The notes beneath the pieces are model-generated. The model saw nothing but the letters and a program-made list of their open reading frames with translations, was not told the DNA's origin and did not search any database. This document shows positions 6,101-10,610 of a stretch of 10,610 nt of DNA, piece after piece. The translations under genes were made by a program, and so were the position numbers. Positions within the stretch are counted from its first letter, which is position 1. Each line of letters begins with the position of its first letter. The stretch comes from Tannerella sp. (GTDB lineage Bacteria > Bacteroidota > Bacteroidia > Bacteroidales > Tannerellaceae). The DNA is taken from contig JAISOP010000309.1 of assembly GCA_031275525.1 (NCBI GenBank), forward strand, positions 1-10,610, in the 5' to 3' direction.

Positions 6101-8808
6101 TCGGAGGCATTCACCGGTTTGCCGTCCGCATCCAGCGTGACCACGTCAAAGGTATGCTCCGTGTCCGTTTCCAGGTAATATTCGGACGGATTGCGGTTGA
6201 AGTTAATCCCCACGTAGGTTTTGAACGGGGAATAGGGAACGTTCTGATAATAGAAACTCACATCGCCGCCCGGCTCATATACGCGGCAGGCGATGTGGGC
6301 CTGCAACATCCCCGGCGCACCTGCGGCGGGAAGCGCTTGCAGGGCGAAGCCGGCTTCGCCCAGGTTGTTCAGCGTGCCGTCGAAGACCTCCGACGCGCCG
6401 CCGGGCGAGAAGTCCGTTGCCGGATTCTGAAAGAGGTAGTTTTCATATCCCTTGAACTGAGTGGCCGCTTTGGAAAGGGTGATTTCCACTTTTGCCTTCA
6501 GGTTTTGCGCGGTGGCGCCCGTCAGCCAGGCCGACCGGAGTCGGATCGGCGCCGGACTGTTTGCCGCCGAAAGCCGGGAACCGGGCAAGTCCAGGTTTAT
6601 TTTCAGCCGGTTCGGTTTGACGGTTTCGATCCGCAAGGCCTTGTGGAACGAGGCGCCGCCGACTTTCACGTAGGCATTCCACAATCCGGTCGGGTCGTCG
6701 GCGCGGGTGGGCAGCGCGAACGTGTACAGGCCGTTCAGCCCGCCGACCGACAGCTGTTTTGAATGGAATTGCCCGCGGGGATTGTACACTTCGATGGCCA
6801 CCGGATGATGGTCCGGGATGCGCCGTTCCCGGTCTTCCAGCATGAAGGAGAGGTGCAGCGTGTCGCCCGGCCGCCACACGCCCCGCTCGCCGTAAACATA
6901 GCCTTTCAGCCCCTTTTGGGTGTCCTTTCCGCCCACGTCGAAGCGGCTTAACAGGTTTTCCTCGCCGTCCGTCATCCGGAGATACGCTTTCTGGTCCCGG
7001 ATCGAGGCGACCACGACAAAGGGTTTGTTCCTGGCCGTGAAGGAGGCAAACCCGTTCTCGTCCGTCCGGGCAGAGCCGATGGGCTGTAACTGGAAATTGT
7101 AGGCCGTTACTTCCACATGGGCCACCGGCCGGGTATCCAGCAGGTTCGACACGGCAACCCACAGCTGATTGTTCGCATTGCTTTTCACGATCATTCCCAG
7201 GTCGGAGGCCAGCACATTGGCGGCTGCATTGCGCGACCCGAACATGTAGTAGCTTGCATGGCAGGGGTTGTCCTGTTCGCTCCAGTCGTATTCCTCCCAG
7301 TTCATATCGTCGTAATACGAGCTGTAATACGCCGAGGGAGTATCCCAGCGTTCATCGTCCTTTGCGCTGATTTCGCCGTCGCCGACCTCCGTCAGCTCGC
7401 CCAGCGCCGGACTGTTTTCGCACGGGTAAACGGCGTAATTCCGCTTGAAAGAAAGCTCCACCCGGTAGATGGCGCCCGGTTCCCGGCCAATGAGGGGGCT
7501 TAAATCGAGGGAATAGTTCTCCCAGTTATACACCGTTTTGTTTGGGTCGTTGTCCAGGCGGAGTGTTTTTTTGTACACCAGGCGTCCCGCTCTTCTGAGG
7601 TCGGAAACGTAGGAGGACGAGGAAAGGGGGTTGTTCTGCAGGAACATCAATATATTGTTTTCGAAAATGCGGATGACTTTCACATCGACCGCCCGCAGGC
7701 TGACGGCGCGGAAAGGCAAGAGCAGGTTCTTCGCGTCGGGCAGGATGACGCCGGAGGTCAAAAACTCGACTTTGGGGTCCAGCGAAGTCAGTTCTACGAC
7801 AAGGGGGGGGGTTGGGGCCAGGTTTTCGCTGCGGACGCTTTTCAATCCCTGGTCGATCTGTACGGTCAGGGTACGGAATCCGTTCTTGCGCTCAAAAAAC
7901 AGGTTGATTTTATTGTCCTGCACCTGCGCGGCAAAGGAAATCGCGTTTTCTGTCTCCGAAACAGGGGAAGTAGCGCTGAGCCTAATCAGCCCGTTGAGGT
8001 CGCGGCTGTCGGAAACCGGACTCGAAAAGGTGAGTTGCAAGCCATAGTCGGGCGTCCGGATCACATCCGCCGACAGGAGCTTAAAGGGCTGCATCCCCGG
8101 AATCGGTACGTTTTCGGCGACCTCCTTATTCACCCGGATGGCTTTGCCGGAGACCTTGATTTCGAGGTTGCCCTCTTCCTCCTTTTTAGGAATGCCGCTA
8201 AAGGTGAAACGATAGCTGTTTGCCTGTTCTTCCACTGCCTCGACCGCCGGTTTGAACGACTCCCCGTCCCTTGAGGCGGAAATCATCTGCTCCACGTCGG
8301 CCTGTTGAGGTGGGTCATTGAAATGTATTTCCCCCATCACGGAGACTTGCTCCGGGGCGTCCGCCGAGACGATCGGCGACAGGAGCTTCACCACAAAGTC
8401 CCGTTCTTCCACACGGAAAGAGAAATTAAACTCCGCCAGTTTCTTGTCCACCTTGACCACCTTTCCCAGTGCAAAGGTGGCATGGTAGAGCGTTCCCGGC
8501 TTCAGTTCCCCGGGGTTGGGCACAAATTCAACCGTCCGGTTATTCCCCCAACGGATTTTTCCCCTGAGTGCCGGCGAAAAGCGGAACCAGGTGTTCTCCA
8601 TTTCCACGCCCGTCTCGACAACGGGCTGTTCCTGCGTTAACTCCAGCCGGACAGTGGAGCGGCCGGAAATGACGCCACCCGTATAAGCGCTCACAAAGGG
8701 CGCATAGTCGGCGGAGGGTACAATCTCTTTGTCTTGCTTGCAGGAAGACAGCATAAGGCCCAGGATCAATGGGCATACAATCACTAAATAAACAGTTATA
8801 CGTTTCAT
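3193..8808 (-). CDS. Alpha-2-macroglobulin family lipoprotein with intact thioester motif
   Basis: A 1871-residue envelope lipoprotein, probably a protease trap: cleavage of a bait region lets a Cys-Gln thioester capture the attacking protease. The N-terminus is a lipoprotein signal with lipobox LSSC and lipidated Cys23. Rough domain order: N-terminal macroglobulin-like (MG) domains; an aromatic and acidic insert bounded by Cys463 and Cys516; an MG domain at about 550-630; MG2 with YGERGVWRPGD (639-649); a bait-region domain at about 997-1150 including LAVVDDGLLDLTNF (Val1136-Val1137); an A2M domain near 1205-1290; a helical thioester domain with YPHYCSEQ (Cys1417, Gln1420, the CxEQ motif); and a C-terminal MG10-like domain from about 1735. 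Length is typical of Bacteroidota homologues and longer than E. coli YfhM (about 1650). The lipobox supports the start at 8808; only a weak AAAGAG-like ribosome site precedes it. No pbpC neighbour, a frequent partner in other genomes, is visible. A C9 tract lies at codons 333-336. Family assignment is firm; the defence role is known for homologues and inferred here. Confidence 0.95.
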   Translation of the reverse strand: MKRITVYLVIVCPLILGLMLSSCKQDKEIVPSADYAPFVSAYTGGVISGRSTVRLELTQEQPVVETGVEMENTWFRFSPALRGKIRWGNNRTVEFVPNPGELKPGTLYHATFALGKVVKVDKKLAEFNFSFRVEERDFVVKLLSPIVSADAPEQVSVMGEIHFNDPPQQADVEQMISASRDGESFKPAVEAVEEQANSYRFTFSGIPKKEEEGNLEIKVSGKAIRVNKEVAENVPIPGMQPFKLLSADVIRTPDYGLQLTFSSPVSDSRDLNGLIRLSATSPVSETENAISFAAQVQDNKINLFFERKNGFRTLTVQIDQGLKSVRSENLAPTPPLVVELTSLDPKVEFLTSGVILPDAKNLLLPFRAVSLRAVDVKVIRIFENNILMFLQNNPLSSSSYVSDLRRAGRLVYKKTLRLDNDPNKTVYNWENYSLDLSPLIGREPGAIYRVELSFKRNYAVYPCENSPALGELTEVGDGEISAKDDERWDTPSAYYSSYYDDMNWEEYDWSEQDNPCHASYYMFGSRNAAANVLASDLGMIVKSNANNQLWVAVSNLLDTRPVAHVEVTAYNFQLQPIGSARTDENGFASFTARNKPFVVVASIRDQKAYLRMTDGEENLLSRFDVGGKDTQKGLKGYVYGERGVWRPGDTLHLSFMLEDRERRIPDHHPVAIEVYNPRGQFHSKQLSVGGLNGLYTFALPTRADDPTGLWNAYVKVGGASFHKALRIETVKPNRLKINLDLPGSRLSAANSPAPIRLRSAWLTGATAQNLKAKVEITLSKAATQFKGYENYLFQNPATDFSPGGASEVFDGTLNNLGEAGFALQALPAAGAPGMLQAHIACRVYEPGGDVSFYYQNVPYSPFKTYVGINFNRNPSEYYLETDTEHTFDVVTLDADGKPVNASDLEYKIYRVGWSWWWGYEDQSYASYLQNASIKPVDAGQLSTVGGKAQIKFQVNHPDWGCFLVYVKDRQNGHACGGTVYLDWPEWRGRSFRSNPDNVRMLTFSTGKTSYEAGEEATVMIPAAPGGRALVAIENGSDVLKREWVEIPASGYAKYTFRVTEHMAPNIYVHVSLLQPHEQAVNDLPIRMYGVMPLFVTNKKSTLTPLITMADVLRPETEFTVKVKEAGGKPMTYTLAVVDDGLLDLTNFKTPDPWNEFYAREALGIRTWDLYDAVIGSFTGKYGSILGVGGDGDLQAPNGQANRFKPVVRFIGPFALGKGKEQTHALTLPSYIGSVRVMVVAGQDGAYGKAEKTAPVRTPLMILSSLPRVVGIDEEIVLPVNIFATEEAVKDVSVKVETTGKLKPAGERQQSTTFSTPGDRMLYFTLKSGAETGIEKVTVTASGNGHTSVETIEIDVRNPNPPALHLTGKLLSPGESADFTWHSAGASGGNWVKLEASRIPPVDLNSRFDYLYSYPHYCSEQLTSCALPLLFLSSFRELGEEESVAVKTNIREAIANLYTRQLSNGGMAYWAGNTLADTWISSYVGHFLVLAKEKGYEVNEGVLDRWKNYQRATALNWRSNSLRRRYAYFDDAYDQAYRLYTLALAGAPETGAMNRLKEVKDLSQQARWRLAAAYAITGKENIANELVFNQKTEVAPYPLNNAWYGSPSMDEALILETLLLLGKEKEAFVLAQKISRELSGATFFTTQTTAHALAAMARLAEKTSGTLQFDWSLNGAEQAPVRTGKAVVLHNLPLRPEAGQATVKNVGDGVLYVNLASKTLPLRDSLPAIANHIRLDVSYLQPDGSPADVSQLRQGQDILAEIKVSNISGYSDYTNLALTQILPSGWEIYNERMQHPEAAGKDEQGVSYTYCDIRDDRVLTYFDLPRNQSKVFKVRLMASYAGSFVLPAVHCEAMYDASVQARTVAGRVTVER
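7803..7811 (-). repeat. Poly-C (C9) tract inside macroglobulin coding sequence
   Basis: Nine consecutive G on the plus strand are C9 on the coding strand, read as ACC CCC CCC CTT (Thr333-Pro-Pro-Leu336). The gene is in frame at this length. Gain or loss of one base would shift the frame before the MG2, bait and thioester domains and abolish function. This is the longest homopolymer I noticed in the window. Confidence 0.9.
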
Positions 8809-8859
8809 TCTCTTTGCTTTTAATTAATCTCCGTAATCTTTTGTTTGCGTTATCGGCCA

Positions 8860-8867
8860 TAAAGGTA
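8860..8867 (-). promoter_or_regulatory. Possible -7 element for the macroglobulin gene
   Basis: TACCTTTA on the minus strand matches seven of eight positions of TAnnTTTG (counting the two free positions) and would give a leader of about 45 nt. No TTTG or TTG is found at the expected -33 spacing, and an A7 run occupies the spacer. This is a weak candidate only. Confidence 0.25.
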
Positions 8868-8895
8868 GATGTTTTTTTGAGTTCATTATGAGAAT

Positions 8896-8999
8896 AGAAT
8901 TGAGAATTGAGAATTGAGAATGAATGGTATGGCCCACAACGCCCCGTGTCACGGAGAAATACCTGTTCATTTCATTCTCAATTCTCAATTCTCAATTCT
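8896..8999. repeat. 29-bp perfect inverted repeat of TTGAGAA heptamers
   Basis: The arm at 8896-8924 consists of TTGAGAA heptamers plus a GAATGAA-like end. Its exact reverse complement lies at 8971-8999, with a 46-nt non-repetitive loop (8925-8970) between. All 29 positions pair. The transcript could form a long AU-rich stem about 90 nt upstream of the macroglobulin start codon, if transcription reads through from the hydrolase gene. Confidence 0.95.
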
Positions 9000-9005
9000 T
9001 GGAAG

Positions 9006-9035
9006 TTCTCCATTCTCAATTCCCCACTAACCACT
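9006..9035. repeat. Short mosaic of both heptamer repeat families
   Basis: TTCTCCATTCTCAATTC is followed directly by CCCACTAACCACT. The first part matches the repeat at the end of the hydrolase gene, where TTCTCCATTC recurs at 9270-9279. The second matches the arms of the 37-bp inverted repeat. This fragment joins the two families in one place. Confidence 0.8.
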
Positions 9036-9130
9036 CCTGTGTAACAAAATCATCAACCGCTTGCTTTTGACACCCATTGTGGTGGATGAGAATTTGTTCT
9101 TTTTCTTGATAAGAAGAACCAAAAATCAAG

Positions 9131-9155
9131 GCTTCGTGCGCTTCGCACGTTAAGC
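9131..9155. other. Short GC-rich hairpin in the intergenic region
   Basis: CGTGCG-CTT-CGCACG is a perfect 6-bp stem with a 3-nt loop, flanked by GCTT and AAGC, which can extend the pairing across a 2-nt bulge. A few bases upstream, CTTGAT and ATCAAG (about 9100-9129) form a second small inverted repeat. No U-tract follows the hairpin on the minus strand; its function is unknown. Confidence 0.5.
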
Positions 9156-9170
9156 GACGCTCGGGAAGGC

Positions 9171-9254
9171 GAATTAGTGGTTAGCGGTTAGTGGTTAGTG
9201 GTTAGTGAAAATTCGCCCACTAACCACTAACCACTAACCGCTAACCACTAATTC
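9171..9254. repeat. 37-bp perfect inverted repeat of TTAGTGG heptamers
   Basis: The arm at 9171-9207 (GAATTAGTGG, then TTAGCGG and TTAGTGG units) is the exact reverse complement of the arm at 9218-9254, with a 10-nt loop at 9208-9217. The single variant heptamer TTAGCGG is mirrored exactly as CCGCTAA. The structure begins 4 nt after the stop codon of the GH106 gene on the transcribed strand, so it could form a very stable hairpin at the end of that message. No U-tract follows. Confidence 0.97.
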
Positions 9255-9279
9255 TTTCTCAATTCTCAATTCTCCATTC
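9255..9279. repeat. CTCAATT heptamer repeat overlapping the hydrolase 3' end
   Basis: TTTCTCAATTCTCAATTCTC followed by CATTC carries the same heptamer as the 8896-8999 element. It spans the stop codon (9259-9261) and encodes the last few residues (RIEN) of the GH106 protein. Confidence 0.85.
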
Positions 9280-10610
9280 AACCGGTCCCAGGAGTCCGCT
9301 CTCCCGCAACGCGGCATCTTTGGCCGGACCGTTGATGGTCCAGGTCTTACGATGTTCTTCGGGCAGGTTCGCGTCGTAAACAAGGCGGTTGAACCAGGTA
9401 CCCGTCACTTCGATTTGCAACGTGTTCCTGCCCGGTTTCACGGCATCCGTGATGTCGAGACGGTAAGGCGGCGTCCAGAGCGTGCGCAGTTTTTTGCCGT
9501 TCAGTGTTACCGCCGCAATCATTTCCACACGACCGAGATCAAGGGAATACCTTGCCCCTTTCTTTATTTTTCCGGCATCCAGGGTGGTCGTATAAGTGAC
9601 CGTTCCCGAAAACGCTTTCGCTTCGGGCGAGAGGTCGAGGTCTTTCCATGCCTTCAATTCCTTTGTCTCGAACTGGCCGGGAGCGCCCCAGCCCGGAGGA
9701 AAGGCAAGTGTCCAGAAACCGGAAAGGGTCGTTGATTCGGCAACGCGGTTCGTTTTCTTGGCGACGGCAGGCTGCGCTCTTTTACTGAATACTACAAAAC
9801 ACGAACCCGCACGGGCCAAATCAAACTTGACGGACGTCCGTCCGGCATCCCGTTGAACGATTTCGACAGGATCGATTTCACCACTCACAGGGTCCCAGAT
9901 TTCGGCGTTCCCGGCGTTGTTGAAACTCAGTTCGCCTTGAAAACCACTGCCGACAGGTGCGCAAACATAATACCAGTCCGCTCCTTCTTCCCTGCGGTGT
10001 AGCCACATCGCATCCCCGCCAACCACATCGGGAGCCATTTCCAAGGCCTTTACCGCATCGTCAATCGACATTCCGGAGAGCACTTTTCCCTTGCCCACTC
10101 TGCGGATATTTCCACCGCCCGTATCACCCCAGAGGGCTTTCACCGCCGCGTCGAAACGGTGTTGTGACGCCTCGCCTCCCGACCGTGTCGCAAGGCTTTC
10201 CGGGGCATCCCCAACCATCACTGCGCCTTCGCTCACCAGAGCCAGCAGTTTCTCCAGCGTCTCCGGCAACATCCGTTTATTATCCGGCAACCATATTACA
10301 TTATAATATATACCCTCCGGCGTGGCGATTTTCCCCTCGCGCACCGAAAGCCGGTTGAGCAGGACGTCCGGATTACAGTAGTCATATTTGTAGCCTTCCG
10401 GGAAGGGCGCGAATTGGTCGGGCTTGTGGTTGATTTCGTCGCCGAGATACCAAAGCACATCGGATACGGGTTTGCCCCGTTCAAACAGGTAATTGAGCCG
10501 CGAAAGATAGGTCGTAAATTCGGGCATATATTTCCACCACGTCTGACCACGCAGGAAGGGCGTACCTATACCGGAACCGAACGACGTCCCCGGCTGTAGC
10601 CAGTCCGTTC
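9259..10610 (-). CDS. GH106-type glycoside hydrolase, alpha-L-rhamnosidase-like (partial, N-terminus beyond window)
   Basis: C-terminal 449 residues of a large glycoside hydrolase. The frame stays open upstream of the first internal Met (10525-10527) to the window edge, where TDWLQPGTSFGSGIG and TPFLRGQTWWKYM are read, so that Met is not the start. SFGSGIGTPFLRGQTWWKY, GKPVSDVLWYLGDE and LWLPDNKRMLPETLEKL are phrases I associate with the GH106 / Glyco_hydro_106 family, whose characterised members remove alpha-L-rhamnose from plant polysaccharides such as pectin. The last 140 or so residues resemble a GH2-type jelly-roll sugar-binding domain (YSLDLGRVEMIAAVTLNGK, LWTPPYRLDITDAV, WFNRLVYDANLP). 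Family members are about 1000-1150 residues, so over half is missing, probably including the catalytic glutamates and any signal peptide. The stop codon lies inside a heptamer repeat and a 37-bp hairpin follows at once. Substrate cannot be read from this part. Confidence 0.82.
   Translation of the reverse strand, partial: TDWLQPGTSFGSGIGTPFLRGQTWWKYMPEFTTYLSRLNYLFERGKPVSDVLWYLGDEINHKPDQFAPFPEGYKYDYCNPDVLLNRLSVREGKIATPEGIYYNVIWLPDNKRMLPETLEKLLALVSEGAVMVGDAPESLATRSGGEASQHRFDAAVKALWGDTGGGNIRRVGKGKVLSGMSIDDAVKALEMAPDVVGGDAMWLHRREEGADWYYVCAPVGSGFQGELSFNNAGNAEIWDPVSGEIDPVEIVQRDAGRTSVKFDLARAGSCFVVFSKRAQPAVAKKTNRVAESTTLSGFWTLAFPPGWGAPGQFETKELKAWKDLDLSPEAKAFSGTVTYTTTLDAGKIKKGARYSLDLGRVEMIAAVTLNGKKLRTLWTPPYRLDITDAVKPGRNTLQIEVTGTWFNRLVYDANLPEEHRKTWTINGPAKDAALRESGLLGPVEWRIEN

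Larger units (their letters stand above)
8809..9258. other. Gene-free intergenic region rich in heptamer repeats
   Basis: These 450 bp hold no supportable gene. From the macroglobulin start outwards they contain a possible weak promoter (8860-8867), a T7/A7 run (8872-8878), a 29-bp perfect inverted repeat (8896-8999), a short mosaic of both heptamer families (9006-9035), a unique segment with small hairpins (about 9036-9165) and a 37-bp perfect inverted repeat (9171-9254). No penicillin-binding protein 1C gene or other ORF lies here. Confidence 0.85.

Noticed and set aside
9131..9155. Intrinsic terminator
   Set aside because: The stem is GC-rich but is not followed by a U-tract on either strand close to the hairpin.
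9171..9254. Telomere-like repeat
   Set aside because: TTAGTGG only superficially resembles telomeric TTAGGG. The copies form a short internal hairpin between bacterial genes.
10296..10527. Met at 10527 as the start of the hydrolase gene
   Set aside because: The same frame is open and family-like upstream to the window edge (SFGSGIGTPFLRG), so the Met is internal and the gene is cut by the window.

Overview
The window most likely comes from a Bacteroidales (Bacteroidota) chromosome with moderately high GC. Three things point there: a large alpha-2-macroglobulin lipoprotein with the Asn-Pro-Cys-His aromatic insert that I associate with this phylum, a GH106-type glycoside hydrolase, and a TTG-N20-TATCTTTG promoter matching the Bacteroidota consensus (-33 TTTG, -7 TAnnTTTG). 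No species can be assigned. All four genes are on the minus strand, so transcription runs from high to low coordinates.

Right edge (9259-10610): the C-terminal 449 codons of a GH106-family (alpha-L-rhamnosidase-like) glycoside hydrolase, whose 5' part lies outside the window. Next comes a 450-bp gene-free stretch (8809-9258) built largely of heptanucleotide repeats. These form two perfect inverted repeats: a 37-bp stem with a 10-nt loop starting 4 nt after the hydrolase stop codon, and a 29-bp stem with a 46-nt loop. The centre (3193-8808) is one 1871-codon gene for a thioester-containing bacterial alpha-2-macroglobulin lipoprotein, probably an envelope protease trap. Its coding strand carries a C9 homopolymer early in the gene.

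Downstream of the macroglobulin gene, 2825-3192 holds eight perfectly phased tandem copies of a 23-bp palindromic unit, then the promoter of the next transcription unit. The left part is a glycerol catabolism pair: glpD (1250-2824, glycerol-3-phosphate dehydrogenase) followed after 79 bp by glpK (1-1170, glycerol kinase, C-terminus outside the window). GlpK phosphorylates glycerol, and GlpD oxidises the product to dihydroxyacetone phosphate while passing electrons to the quinone pool. The two are probably co-transcribed from the promoter at 2848-2878.

The protein-coding content is ordinary for Bacteroidales. The unusual material is structural DNA: the macroglobulin gene is bracketed by two unrelated hairpin-forming repeat blocks, one a 23-bp palindrome array and the other a heptamer-based set of inverted repeats. 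No RNA gene, insertion sequence transposase or CRISPR array was seen.
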